Positions 45,968-56,853 of a stretch of 64,000 nucleotides of DNA are shown here, in pieces (the first letter of the stretch is position 1; each line of letters starts with the position of its first letter). Under the pieces are notes generated by a model. The model was not told the origin of the DNA. It made no database searches and worked only from the letters and a program-made list of their open reading frames with translations. The position numbers and the translations under genes are program-made. Source of the DNA: Bidens hawaiensis (taxonomy: Eukaryota; Streptophyta; Magnoliopsida; Asterales; Asteraceae); contig JAIQDT010000304.1 of the NCBI GenBank assembly GCA_021521415.1, forward strand, positions 310,001-374,000. The letters are read 5' to 3'.

Positions 45968-46329
45968 AAGAATTGTTTGTGGGTCCCATGTACCGCGATA
46001 AAGTGAGCATTTTTATTTATCCTCTCATTGAGTTGTGGTTTGTTTGTTCTACTTGTAGACTTGATTTTAGTTTCTACCTTCAATAAAATCGCTTTTTTGT
46101 CATTGTTTGAATTTTATGCATGAAAAGAAGTGAAAAAGGAACTCTTCAGCACGTTAAGATCTGATAATCATGGATTTTGTGATTTATATGTATTGTACAA
46201 TTTAATAATAACATGTTCACTATGTAGTTGAAGTTTGGTTTTGTTATAATAAACAGCAAAGTTGTCTATTTGGGAAGTGTATTTAGATGCATAAATTTGT
46301 AAGCTGGTTTATTAATAAATGATATTAAT
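45968..46329 (+). other. 3' flank of VHA-c
   Basis: Presumed 3' UTR and downstream DNA. AATAAA at 46082-46087, about 115 bp after the stop codon, is a suitable polyadenylation signal. No other gene. Confidence 0.6.
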
Positions 46330-46337
46330 ATTATAAT
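46330..46337 (+). repeat. Left 8-bp target duplication of the hAT-like element (ATTATAAT)
   Basis: Repeated exactly at 56911-56918. Confidence 0.8.
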
Positions 46338-46837
46338 TAGGGGTCGCAAACTTGACCCAAACCATTTCAAGTGGGTTAATTTGGGTTGTTTTAAAAATTA
46401 TATGGGTTGGTTTGAGTTATAGGTTTTAACTAAATGGGTCAAAATGAGTCACTTGAAATTCCACATTCTTATTTTCGGGTCAAAATGGGTTGACAAATTT
46501 TAAGGTATGGGTCGATGTGGGTTAGTGTCTTAAGGAAAAGTGGCAGGTTCGGGCTGAAATGGGTTTTGGATTAGAACGAGATCGGTTTAGGTTTTGACTC
46601 AGATCAAGTTTCTTTCTAGTTTTCGCACTGGATGGACCGATCTTGGATTCGTTTGCGGTTTTTGTTTCATTTTGGTCGGTTTTTTTTTCAGTTTCAACTC
46701 TGTTAGGTTTCAGATTCGTTTTGATCTTTTGTCGGTTTCAATCAATTCAGTTCAGTTTTGGTTTTTTTGTTTCGTTTTCTTCGACTTTTCTGTTTCGATT
46801 AATTTCTCGGGGTTTTTATTTCTTTGATGAACGAGAA

Positions 46838-47035
46838 CAATGGATGAAACATTTTAGTTTTTCTACTTTTTTCGTTTTTTATTTTTATTTTGAGTTATCA
46901 TTTTTTATTAATATTTTTTTGGGGTTAACCCCTCAAAGAAAATATTAAAAAAATTTGATAAAAAAAATCATAACTCAAATTATAAAACAAAAACAAAAAC
47001 AAAATAAAAAAACTAAAACGTTTTGTCCGTTGTCT
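46838..47035. repeat. Long palindrome at the centre of the hAT-like element
   Basis: Left arm ACAATGGATGAAACATTTTAG... (46838-46930) and right arm ...CTAAAACGTTTTGTCCGTTG (46937-47035) are inverted copies with about 15-20 % mismatch, meeting at GGGGTTAACCCC (about 46920-46931). A related arm lies at 39070-39180. Confidence 0.7.
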
Positions 47036-47183
47036 TCGTTAAAAAAATAAACACGACCCGAACTTGTTTTGACCAGTTCCGACCTCGACCCATTCCGACC
47101 CGGACCTGTTCTAACCCAAACCTGTTGACTCAAACGAGTTCCGACCTGAAACAAAACAACCTTTTTTTTTAATTGACTCATTC

Positions 47184-47188
47184 CGACC
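47184..47188 (+). repeat. Left target-site duplication of element C (CGACC)
   Basis: Repeated at 56849-56853 after the right LTR. Confidence 0.85.
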
Positions 47189-47769
47189 TGAAGAGGTAGG
47201 TCCCAGCAAAGCCATGTTGGACCCGCAAGACTCACCTTGAAGAGGGACGTCTGCGCAAAGACCAACTGGATCCGTAGGACCCACCATGCTCAGAGAGATG
47301 AAGACCTTACACGCAGTAAGCCAGCTGTTCCCGCAAGAAAGCCTCCCTTGGTAAAGTACCCTGCCTGTTCCCGCAGCTGCAGATACAAGCCAAGAAGGAG
47401 GGCTACCCGCACTAACAGTATGGCTACACGCATAAGGCACTAACTCTTACTTCAGTAATGTCACCTGAAGAAGGAATGAGCAGGGCGAGAATATAAAAAG
47501 AGCTAGTCCGTACGCTTCTAGAAAATCTTTTGTACTATACCTACCAAGGTATGGACAAATAGACAAGATCTGACAAAAGCAACCCATGAACCAATCACAG
47601 GGTGACAGCTCACCGACAATAGTACGAGAAGCAGCACGCTCCAGTACAAAATGTCACTATCAGCCGCTGCCTACCCACCAACTCCCATCGTGGCACGAAC
47701 ATAGCCCGTAGTTGGTGGAAAAGGAATATTATACAGCTGGCCGTATCTGTTTGGAAACCTACCTTCGGC

Positions 47770-47777
47770 TATAAATA
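47770..47777 (+). promoter_or_regulatory. TATA box of the element C 5' LTR
   Basis: TATAAATA after CCTTCGGC, followed by ACTCCAACACC. Same box at 56574-56581 in the 3' LTR. Confidence 0.65.
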
Positions 47778-47882
47778 CTCCAACACCTTGGAACGGTATC
47801 ATCATCTTATCTTCTCTAGCTATTTCTCTCTATATACACTTATATTCAGAGCAATCTAGACTGATTCTCACGCCGGAGGGTG

Positions 47883-47914
47883 GTCACAAGGAGGAACTCC
47901 CCCTTCTCAGTGAC
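47883..47914 (+). other. Conserved stem-loop region in the element C LTR
   Basis: GTCAC (47883-47887) pairs with GTGAC (47910-47914). The third pair is C-G where elements A and B have T-A, a compensatory change. A second, bulged helix AAGG/CCTT follows. GAGCTCACGGTGTCTGTTTT comes directly after, as in A and B. Confidence 0.55.
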
Positions 47915-48041
47915 GAGCTCACGGTGTCTGTTTTGCAGGTCGAGAAGAATAACCATCTTTGCTGGACCTAACCCTCGTGGGAAACATCTACTTAACCCCC
48001 AGATTATCCTTAATCTGCCGGAGCCATTTAGTGTTTCTTCA

Positions 48042-48058
48042 TTGGCGTCATCCGTGCA
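48042..48058 (+). other. Primer-binding-site position of element C
   Basis: TTGGCGTCATCCGTGC right after the LTR. Related to TTGTCATCATCCTTGC in element A. Resembles the TTGGCGCCGTC-type sites of other Tat elements; the tRNA is not identified with certainty. Confidence 0.6.
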
Positions 48059-48107
48059 TTAAGCTAGAACTAATTCTTTTTCTCAGTTTTTTCAAACTTC
48101 TGGAAAG

Positions 48108-49318
48108 ATGGTTAAGGTTACTCCGACGCCAAGGCCACCGAGTGACCAAGAAACTCCGGTAACCACAACCCCAGCTACTGGGGGAAACACCGGTGAATAC
48201 ACGATTTTTACGAACACTACCCCGGTTACCCAAGCCGGGGCAAGTGCAGTAAACAATCATCCCCTAGGATTCATTGATACCCAGTTGGAGAAACAACAGA
48301 CGAGGCTTCCCCGCCAAACACTAGAACAAGTCAAAGCTTGGGCGGAAGCACGTTAGAAAGAATTCCAAGCCGAGCTGGATGAACGTTTACGTTCACTCCA
48401 ACAGGCCAATGACGAATTCGGAAGCATTCGACAACAGCTCAACATGAGCAATGATTGCGAGTATGTGGATGATGAAGATTGGGAAGAATCTGACAGTGAT
48501 GCAAACCCTCGTCATAAGGCGAAAGGGAAGCGTAAAGAAGACTTCCACTCGAAGAGAAATTTCGAGGAAACCTTCAAACCAAAGAACACGGGGGGAAACC
48601 CACGTGACTTTTCCAAAACTTTCAGATCAACTGTTACGAATGCGGGAAAGTCCAAACTTGCAAGGGACATTAAGGAAGCAATTGCTCCAAAGAGTGCCAA
48701 CAGATGTCCAACATAGGCAATTACGATGGCATATCTGACCCGGACGATCACTTGAACAGATTTATAGCGGGGGCAACCGTCAGTAATTGGACGGAACCCA
48801 CATGGTGCTACATGTTCTAGATGACGCTCGTCGGGGCAGCCAGAGCGTGGTTTGATCGTATACCGGTCCACCACATCTACGATTGGGCAGACTTCCAGCA
48901 AAAGTTCAGCCAGCACTTCAGTCAACAAAGAAAATATACTGAAGAGCAATGGACGATCCTCAACTGCATCCGAGAGGAAGATGAATCTTTGCTAGACTTC
49001 ATCACTCGTTTCAACTCAAAGAAGCTAAGTCTGGGCACTATTAGCGAAGATCTTGTTCGCGCCGCTTTCATCCAGGGCGCTGAGTACCCAGAGTTCATCC
49101 GCACGTTGACGGGTAAAGATGGCATGCCATCCACGTGGGATGCCATCATGACGGCAGCTAAACGCTTCGCTGAGACGGAGAGGCAACTGGGTAGAAATCT
49201 TCCTCAGAGCACAAACCTCTACACGCAGAGAACAAGAGAAAATAACGTCCGTACCGTCCGACAAAATAAGAAGAGGAAGCTTGGTATTTGGCAGTCAAGG
49301 ATAAACTTTGACACCTAA
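48108..49318 (+). pseudogene. Gag of element C, disrupted
   Basis: Starts MVKVTPTPRPPSDQE at 48108 with a Thr/Pro-rich N-terminus, TAG at 48354-48356, then an acidic region (NDCEYVDDEDWEESDSD) and a basic stretch. A frame change at about 48705 leads into the Gag core (NYDGISDPDDHLNRFI; MTLVGAARAWFDRIP; WADFQQKFSQHFSQQ; ESLLDFITRFN), with one more TAG at 48817-48820. It ends with a basic tail (VRTVRQNKKRKLGIW). The core is the capsid-like part of Ty3-type Gag. Confidence 0.83.
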
Positions 49319-50213
49319 TCCAGCTCTCGCCCTCTCTTAGGCGGAAGGGACAACACGCACTCGTCGAACCGGAATCCCAGGTGGACGCCACTCACCAAAA
49401 GCGTCACCGAGATATTTGCCACCGAGAAACTCCCATGGCCAAAGGCTCCAATAATCCGACAACATCATAACGCTGATCAGAGCAAATCCTGTAACTTCCA
49501 CGGGACCAAGGCCACACCACGGAAGAATGTACATCTTTGAAGGATATCGTCGAAACATTCGTCAAAGATGGGAAACTCACACACCTCGTGGCGTCAATCA
49601 AGAACGGTGGGAGGAATGACAATCGGTACAAAGGCAATGGACGAAAGCCCGTCGACATCAGCATTCACATGGTTCATAGCAACATCAGAGGAAGAAAACG
49701 ACGAACAACAGAGCCAAGTGCGTGGAAGGAAGCTGAAGTGCGCTTCCCGCGTGTGCCAGGAGGACCCAACAATGAAGGCCCCATAGTCATCAAAAGCCAG
49801 CTGGGGCACTACATCACCTCCCGCACTTTTGCTGATAACGGCGCTTCGTCAACGGTCATGTACAGGCAGTTCTTCGACAAGCTAGACGACGAAGACAAAG
49901 AACACCTAGAAACGGTTTACGCCTCGATGGAAGGGTTCGATGGCAGCACAAACACCCCCTTGGGTATCCTATCTTTCCCCGTCACTCTCACGGACGGGAA
50001 GTACTCCCGCACAGAAGACGTGGACTTTGTCGTAATGAGGAAGCCACACCACACATACGACATTCTCTTCGGGAGAGATGGGATGACAAGATTTAATGCC
50101 GTGGTGTCTTCGGTCCATGGCATGATGGGATGGCCAACAGCTGAGGGTGTCGCGATGATCACGGGTATTCCCCAGGTATGCATCGCATCTGTCTCATCTA
50201 AACCAAACCAAAG
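49319..50213 (+). pseudogene. Gag-Pol junction and protease of element C
   Basis: 49319-49536 holds broken Gag-end homology. The open block starting at 49537 covers a linker and the protease with TFADNGASSTVMY at about 49829-49865. Element A has FDTGSTSDIMY there. The Thr of the invariant Asp-Thr/Ser-Gly is thus Asn in C, which would be expected to harm catalysis. Flanking strands (GPIVIKSQLGHYITS, LSFPVTLTDGKYS, YDILFGRDGMTRF) are normal. The protease block overlaps the RT block in another frame from 50214 on. Confidence 0.8.
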
Positions 50214-51524
50214 ATGGCTAAACCAACCATTACCGAGCCGGAAGAATGGGCCTTCAATGGCAAGTACCCTGACCAGGCCATTACCATTGGCCCAACGATC
50301 ACTAATCCCACGCGCACCTTACTCAAACGCTTATTGCAAAAAAATGCTGACATCTTCGCGTGGACACCAGCTGACATGACTGGTGTACCCCGAAGTAAGG
50401 CGGAGCATAAGCTCAAGTGTGACCCGGCTTTCACGCCGGTCATACAAAAGCGCCGTGTAATGGGTGCGGAACAGGCTAACGCGTGTAGAACCCAAGTCAA
50501 GGAATTCCTTGACGCAGACATCGTACGCGTTAGTAAATATCAAACATGGGTTGCAAATCCCGTCATGGTACCGAAATCCAACAAACAATGGCTCATGTGC
50601 ATAGATTTTAAAGACCTAAACAAAGCATGCCCCAAGGATTGTTACCCGTTACCCGAAATTGACCTTAAGGTAGATTCGTTAGCACCGTTTCGCCTTAAAT
50701 GCTTTCTTGATGCGTATAAGGGATACCATCAAATCCACATGGCTGTTGACGATCAGGACAAAACCGCATTTCGGACGCCAGATGGCACATTTTGTTACCA
50801 AATGATGCCATTCGGACTTAAGAATGCTGGGTCCACGTACCAACGCCTGATGGACAAAGAGTTCCATGCCCAAATCGGGAGGAACTTAGAAGTTTACATG
50901 GATGACTTGGTCATCAAAAGCCTTGAGCCAGAGGCAATGTTGACAGACATCGAAGAAACTTTCAACACGCTCAGAAAAATAAACATGAAGCTCAACCCGA
51001 GCAAGTGTTCCTTTGGGATGGAAGAATGGAAGTTCTTAGGAGTCATCGTTACCAAAGATGGCTTCAGAGCGAACCCTGAAAAGGTCGAAGCCATTATGAA
51101 AATGGAATCACCTACTACCATCAAACAGGCTCAGACACTGAATGAACGACTAGTCGCACTTAACCGCTTTTTGGCAAACTATGCGGATAGGTCATTCCCA
51201 TTCGTGTCAACATTGAGAAATTGCTTGGAGAAAACGCACTTCCGCTGGACACCAGAAGCGGAAGCAGCTTTTCAAGAGATTCGGTCACGCTTGATCGAAC
51301 TCCCAACGCTCACAACACCAGAAGTGGGGGAGGAATTAATTCTCTACCTCTCCGCCACAGACAGAGCAACCGGGGCAGTCTTACTAGTAGAACGAAAAGG
51401 CATCCAGATGCCCATCTACTATGTAAGCCGCGTCTTAACGGACGTGGAAACCCGGTACTCTACCCTGAAAAAATTAGTCTTAGCACTTGTACAGGCTTCA
51501 CGCAGGCTAAGACGATATTTCTAA
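50214..51524 (+). CDS. Reverse transcriptase of element C (open frame)
   Basis: 436 codons without a stop, the best-preserved Tat RT in the window. The motifs, in order, are IFAWTPADMTGVPRSKAEHK, MCIDFKDLNKACPKDCYPL, CFLDAYKGYHQIHMA, TAFRTPDGTFCYQMMPFGLK and catalytic VYMDDLVIKS (Tyr-Met-Asp-Asp). The thumb, with GVIVTKDGFRANPEKVEAIM, is followed by the connection (LYLSATDRATGAVLLVERKG, MPIYYVSRVL). It ends at a TAA (51522-51524) inside RRYF/GHPI. Homologues read on, so this is a stop mutation and not the natural end. Confidence 0.87.
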   Translation: MAKPTITEPEEWAFNGKYPDQAITIGPTITNPTRTLLKRLLQKNADIFAWTPADMTGVPRSKAEHKLKCDPAFTPVIQKRRVMGAEQANACRTQVKEFLDADIVRVSKYQTWVANPVMVPKSNKQWLMCIDFKDLNKACPKDCYPLPEIDLKVDSLAPFRLKCFLDAYKGYHQIHMAVDDQDKTAFRTPDGTFCYQMMPFGLKNAGSTYQRLMDKEFHAQIGRNLEVYMDDLVIKSLEPEAMLTDIEETFNTLRKINMKLNPSKCSFGMEEWKFLGVIVTKDGFRANPEKVEAIMKMESPTTIKQAQTLNERLVALNRFLANYADRSFPFVSTLRNCLEKTHFRWTPEAEAAFQEIRSRLIELPTLTTPEVGEELILYLSATDRATGAVLLVERKGIQMPIYYVSRVLTDVETRYSTLKKLVLALVQASRRLRRYF

Positions 51525-52190
51525 GGTCACCCAATCACCATTCTCACCAACTTCAAACTTGCAAACGTTCTAGGCAAACCCGAGTTGTCGGGACGCCTAG
51601 CCAAATGGGCAATTGAGTTGGGGGAATACGCGATAAAGTACAAGCCAAGACCAGCCATAAAAGGCCAGGTCTTGGCCGACTTTATTGCGGAAGTCCCCGC
51701 ATCGCGGGAAAAAGAGTGCCAGGAAGAGGCTCAACCCTCTCCAGCACAAGACATTAACGATGTCCGGCGACTCTATACTGATAGAGCAGCCAACAACGAA
51801 GGTTCAGGCGCAGAGTTGAAACTAATTAACCCGGCAGGCCAAGAATACACTTACGCTATTCGGCTTGATTTCCCAAGTACGAAGCATTCTTGGCCGGATT
51901 AAGAATTGCGTGTAAGATGGGAGTGAAAAACTTGGAAGCCCACGTGGACTCCATGCTAGTAGCCAACCAGATAAACAGGACGTACGCGGCCGTGAATGAC
52001 ATAATGGCCCTGTACCTTGCGCAAGCCAAAACTCTTATGCGCGATTTTAACGATTGCAAAGTTGTGCACATCAAGCGAAGCGAAAACAAATCTGCGGATG
52101 CGTTAAGCAAGCTTGCATCGTTAGCCTTCACCCACTTGGGAAAGGACATCCGCGTTGAACTTCTTGGAGCAAAGCAAAGAAATTATGGAG
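51525..52190 (+). pseudogene. RNase H of element C, disrupted
   Basis: Resumes in frame with GHPITILTNFKLANVLGKPE. The block 51585-51902 carries GRLAKWAIELGEYAI and YTDRAANNEGSGAELKLINP. About 20 bases are missing after RLDFP, where homologues have STNNEAKYEA, so the frame shifts and the catalytic Glu segment is lost. The rest (51890-52190) has AGLRIACKMGVKNLEAHVDS and HIKRSENKSADALSKLAS. The region then stops against the antisense gene with no integrase between. Confidence 0.8.
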
Positions 52191-52200
52191 CTACGCGTAC

Positions 52201-54977
52201 CTGCGGCAACGCTTCTCGTAGAAGCCAATCCTTATTAGATAGAGCTTCTTAAAGGGTAGCTTGAGCTTGATCGCGGGCGCGTTCGGCTTCATTCTTGTTG
52301 AGGTTGGCAAGCAACATGTCCTTGGCAGCAGCCTCTTCAACGCCTTTAAGCTTGCGCTCAGTGCGATCAAGCACAGCCCTCTGATCCAAAAGCTCCTGTA
52401 GCTTCTTGGCATCTTCTAAAGCCAAAGCCTCATGAGCCTGCTGAAGCTTCTCCAGTTTGGCTTTAAGCTCTTCATTCTCAACGCGCAGAGGCTCAGCAAC
52501 GGCTTCGGCTTTTGTGGCCCTTTCGGTGGCATTACGCGCAGTTTCCTTAGCCAACCTAAGCTGTTCGTTAACAGCTTGGGTAGCCTTGGAACGGGCCTCA
52601 TGCCTGGCTTGGATCTCGGCCTCAAGGTCCTTGAAGGCCTTCTCTTTCTCCGCAGCGATGGCGGCAAGCCTCTTGTTTTCCTCCCGCAGCGATCGCGCCT
52701 GAGCCACCTCCAGGCTACGCGCAGTCTTTAACTTGTCGTTTTCATGACAAAGTAACTCGACACGCGGCTGCATCCGGGCGAGAAGGATTCGAAGCTCATT
52801 GGACAACCTACCCTCCTGGTAGCTAGCCATTGTCTCCCCCAATGCACCGCTTGGAGCGGCATGGCGCGCCCAGTCGACGCAGTCCGCAGCCGTCCTTAGA
52901 GTTGTTCCCCGGCGGATATTCCACCTTGGAGCATACACCTCATTGGAATCCGAAACTGCAAAAACAAAAAACAGTTAGGAAAAAATGATAAGAATGGATA
53001 ATAGGCCAAAATAACCGCACGCACCTGTAGGGTCGATAACAGGCCGATAGCCGCTAAACCCATCACCTGAACCTAAAGGATATCCATCCAAGAGGTCAAG
53101 GAGATGGGAAGGAGGCAAAGGTTGGACTTCCTCATCAACAGAGGTAAGTCTAGAGGTTCCAACTCTAAACATACTTGGAGAACTGGCCCCAACAGAGGTA
53201 GTCGCTGACGCCGAATGCGACAATGCATAAGCCATTGAGGTAGACACTATCGGAGATGAACTCATAACCGTGGTAGCAGCAGCAGATGAGCTCGCGGAAA
53301 ATGTCACCGCCGGTCCGGTGAAGGATGTAGTAAAGATGGCACTGACGGCCGGCGGAGATGACGTCATAACTGGAACAGTTGCTTCAACAGTATGAGCAAC
53401 TGAACCAGCACCAGAAACAGGCGCAGCCGCCTGGGTCATCGCCTCGGATAGGTTGACCAAACCTATCGTCGTGGGTCCTGAACCGCTTCCTCCCGCACCG
53501 CTCTCGAAAGCGGATAAGTCCACTCCTGCATGAAGAAAAACAAGATTAAAAACAAAGGCGGAAGGAAATGCGAAAAAGGTACACAAAAAATATACTTACT
53601 GGCTTTCTTGATCCTAAAAGACCTGACAGGCGGAGATAGACCCGATGAAACTGGCCTCTTCGCGCCAGTCACCTTTGCAGCGCTTGGTGGCTCGGAAGTG
53701 ACAGCCGTTGTCTCAACCTCTGAGACAATGGTCTCGTCACCACCACCAAGGTTCCCCGCCACCTCCTCACTTTCAGTCTCGGAATCAGATTGATTCCCCA
53801 GGTCGACGACGGAAGCAACCTTCCCCTTGCCCTTCATGCCAGCAGCCTTCTTCTTCCTCACAAAGAAAGGCCCATCTGCGGATCCCTCATCAGAAGATGA
53901 CAAAATCAGAGGAATTCCAGCAGAAGTTTGAGCATGGAGAGGACGAGAATTAAAGAACTCCTTACCTGGCCGAGTGGCGCTTAAAATTTCGTGGCCCGGC
54001 GGGTAGACCTCTATGAATCTATCCGCCGTCTGCTCCAAAATAGGCAACTCGTTCTCATCGAGATCACGAGTACCCAACCGTGCGGGACCACCAGTCTCCC
54101 GCGGATGCAAGAGCGACTGTAAGTCGTTCCCCTCTGAAATAAAAAAAAAGACAATGTTAGAAGAAAAACCTTAAACCAACACAAAAAATGGAGCATACCG
54201 TAAGGGATATAGTTCAAACCGTATTCAAGGACGATGGGTATTTGCGGCGCCCCAGACCCGGCATCCTTCCACACGCGGCTCATCCCAAGCATCACCATCC
54301 CAGACTGCGAAGCGATAAACCGGAGTCTGGATCTGGGAGATCTTGGCGAACCATTCCGTCTCTTGGTAATTGGAGGCGTGAAGGTTAGGGAGTGTCCTCT
54401 CATTCTTGAACGTCATCGCGATGGGGACGACGCGAGCGGAGAGGTAGAAAAACTCCCGCTTCCAAGAACGAAGACTACGCTCAGTAGCGCAGATCTTCAA
54501 CCCCTTGATCCGAGTAACAAGGGTATTCCAGCCCTGGATGCACCTCCAGGTGTAGAAGGTCATCAGACGGTCGACGCGGGGCTCGATGTCCAAAATACGG
54601 CACACCCATTCGAAATGGCGAACTTTAGCAATCGCCATTGGGTGCATCTCCGTCAAATGAACACCGTGTTTCTCCAGAACACGGTACACGAACTTCGTTA
54701 ATGGGAATCTTAGATTCCCATATAGGAAGAACGAAGCGTAAACCCCTATCTTGCCCTTAGGGGCATCGTACACCGTCTGGTTGGGCTCCGGAAACTCTGG
54801 CTCATACGGCTCCAGCATGAACTTCTTGACGATGTAATGGTATACATCGACAGAAAGAGTACACTGGCACTCGCCAGCAGTACTCTTATCGTCCTTATCA
54901 GACGTAGACGTCGGGTTCTCGAGGTAAACGTCAGACTCCTCGACGTTAACCTCAGGATCATGAGTAGAAGACGACAT
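52201..54977 (-). pseudogene. Antisense ORF of element C: Transposase_28-type protein with long coiled coil, last exon deleted
   Basis: Predicted exons (minus strand): 54977-54199, 54133-53600, 53525-53025 and 52955-52201, with GT-AG introns. Exon 1 carries the domain (IGVYASFFLYGNLRFPLTKF, AIAKVRHFEWVC, FLYLSARV-like). A one-base frame change occurs near 54315. Exon 2 is acidic with a basic segment (VRKKKAAGMKGKGK). Exon 3 is Ser/Ala/Thr/Val-rich and low-complexity. Exon 4 is an uninterrupted coiled coil (LRIL... to EEAAAKDMLLANLNK) of over 150 residues, then TAA at 52249-52251, followed in frame by KDWLLREALPQ and a GT donor. The last exon seen in A and B (GFxEGMxxA...) is missing. TATATAA lies about 130 bp upstream of the ATG. 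Confidence 0.8.
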
Positions 54978-55985
54978 TTTTTAAATGTTAAAGAAAGCGG
55001 TTTCAGGAGAATGCTCGCCGGAAAAGATGAGTATTCGCCGGAAATCGCTTAAAAGGAAAAGAATAGTGAAGTGAAGGTATGGGATGAGATACACCCTCTC
55101 CCCCCTTATATACTCATCGCAATGAATGCGATGAATTTAATGCGGAGGAGAGAGAGAGCGCAGGTGCAATGAAACGGCGACACGTGTGGATAAAGCAAGC
55201 TGTCAACAGGTGTCGGAATGGCGCGTGACATGAAACTCACGCCCAAGCGCCTGAAAAAGCGTCCTGATTGACCACATGCTGTCACGTCGTCATAACTTCC
55301 TGCACGTCCTGAAACCGTCAGAAGACGCCAACGTCCCTTCAACCGTTTGGACTGTCCTTATCCTTTCACCAACTCTCCGAATTCCAAAAAGATTTAAAAA
55401 GATTCAAAAATAAGAGGGAATATACCCCCTTACCTTGGAAAACAAGAAACCGTAAGACAAGTGCGGGTACAGTGTCAAGGCGAAACCCTTCACATACTTA
55501 GCACCTGCAGGGAATTGAAACCAAGAAGGATCTTATGGGCCATGCTTGCGGAAAGAGAAATAGCACCCCCGCATGGCGGGAACGTTGAGACTAGATTGTT
55601 TGAAGCTTCAAGGTGGAATTGGTTGTTTAACATAACTGATCACTATGTCAAACTACCAAAACCTCGTGGAGAATCTACATAAGTGAAACTCAACGCTCCC
55701 GACTTGCGAGGAGGTTACACACCTACCCGCATCATACCCAAAGATCAGGCAGAAAAGTCGGGAATTTCTGCAACGACTTGCGAGGAGGTTACACACCTAC
55801 CCGCATCATACCCAAAGATCAGGCAGAAAAGTCGGGAATTTCTGCAAGTGACATTAGGAAAACTGCGGAAAGAATCCCCACGGAAAACCTTAAAAAACGA
55901 AAAACCCTTTTCAAAACCCCTTGCTTAAAGTCCAAAAGTTCCCCTCATTAATAATTCATGAGAAGAACAATGGACTGGGGGGACT
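54978..55985. other. Promoter of the antisense ORF and 3' leader of element C
   Basis: No gene. Minus-strand TATATAA at 55106-55112, a CTCTCTCTCC tract and ACACGTGTCGCC near 55178-55190, comparable to the A and B antisense promoters. A 74-bp tandem duplication is at 55701-55847. The PPT TGGACTGGGGGGACT is at 55971-55985. Confidence 0.6.
55701..55847. repeat. 74-bp direct duplication in the 3' leader of element C
   Basis: Copy 1 starts GACTTGCGAGGAGG at 55701, copy 2 at 55775; both end GGGAATTTCTGCAA. No differences seen between the copies, so the duplication is recent. Confidence 0.95.
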
Positions 55986-56848
55986 TGAAGAGGTAGGTCC
56001 CAGCAAAGCCATGTTGGACCCGCAAGACTCACCTTGAAGAGGGACGTCTGCGCAAAGACCAACTGGATCCGCAGGACCCACCATGCTCAGAGAGATGAAG
56101 ACCTTACACGCAGTAAGCCAGCTGTTCCCGCAAGAAAGCCTCCCTTGGTAAAGTACCCTGCCTGTTCCCGCAGCTGCAGATACAAGCCAAGAAGGAGGGC
56201 TACCCGTACTAACAGTAAGGCTACACGCATAAGGCACTAACTCTTACTTCAGTAATGTCACCTGAAAAAGGAATGAGCAGGGCGGGAATATTCCCGCCCA
56301 AAAGAGCCAGTCCGTACGCTTCTAGAAGATCTTTTGTACTATACCTACCAAGGTATGGACAAATAGACAAGATCTGGCAAAAGCAACCCATGAACCAATC
56401 ACAGGGTGACAGCTCACCGACAATAGTACGAGGAGCAGCACGCTCCAGTACAAAATGTCACTATCAGCCGCTGCCTACCCACCAACTCCCATCGTGGCAC
56501 GAACATAGCCCGTAGTTGGTGGAAAAGGAATATTATAAAGCTGGCCGTACCTGCTTGGAAACCTACCTTCGGCTATAAATACTCCAACACCTTGGAACGG
56601 TATCATCATCTTATCTTCTCTAGCTATTTCTCTCTATATACACTTATATTCAGAGCAATCTAATCTGATTCTCACGCCGGAGGGTGGTCACAAGGAGGAA
56701 CCCCCCCTCCCTTCTCAGTGATGAGCTCACGGTGTCTGTTTTGCAGGTCGAGAAGAATAACCATCTTTGCTGGACCTAACACTCGTGGAAAACACCTACT
56801 TAACCCAATATTATCCTTAATCTGCCGGAGCCATTTAGTGTTTCTTCA
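55986..56848 (+). repeat. 3' LTR of element C (863 bp)
   Basis: Same ends as the left LTR. Main differences are GAATATTCCCGCCC in place of GAATATAA near 56286 and CCCCCCCTCCC in place of CCCCC near 56702. TATA box at 56574-56581. Confidence 0.93.
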
Positions 56849-56853
56849 CGACC
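56849..56853 (+). repeat. Right target-site duplication of element C (CGACC)
   Basis: Matches 47184-47188. The hAT-like element resumes. Confidence 0.85.

Larger units (their letters stand above)
47189..48041 (+). repeat. 5' LTR of element C (853 bp)
   Basis: TGAAGAGGTAGG to GTGTTTCTTCA. TATA box TATAAATA at 47770-47777. Stem-loop region 47883-47914. A 68-codon open frame inside (47237-47443) is also in the other LTR and is not considered a gene. Confidence 0.93.
47189..56848 (+). mobile_element. Element C: Tat-lineage element, complete ends, integrase deleted
   Basis: LTRs 47189-48041 and 55986-56848 with TGAAGA...TCTTCA ends and CGACC duplications. PBS, gag, PR, RT and RNase H are on the plus strand up to about 52190. 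One antisense gene (52201-54977) is on the minus strand, followed by the 3' leader and PPT. Integrase and the second antisense gene found in A and B are absent. The LTRs differ by about twenty substitutions and a few short indels by eye (about 2-3 %). Confidence 0.92.

Noticed and set aside
46594..46948. Phe/Ser-rich plus-strand frames
   Set aside because: Low-complexity sequence in the arm of the palindromic hAT-like element.
47237..47443. 68-codon basic open frame, repeated at 56034-56240
   Set aside because: LTR sequence of element C. Preserved between the two LTRs because these are young duplicates.
52432..52731. Plus-strand frames of 81-99 codons
   Set aside because: Shadows of the minus-strand coiled-coil exon.
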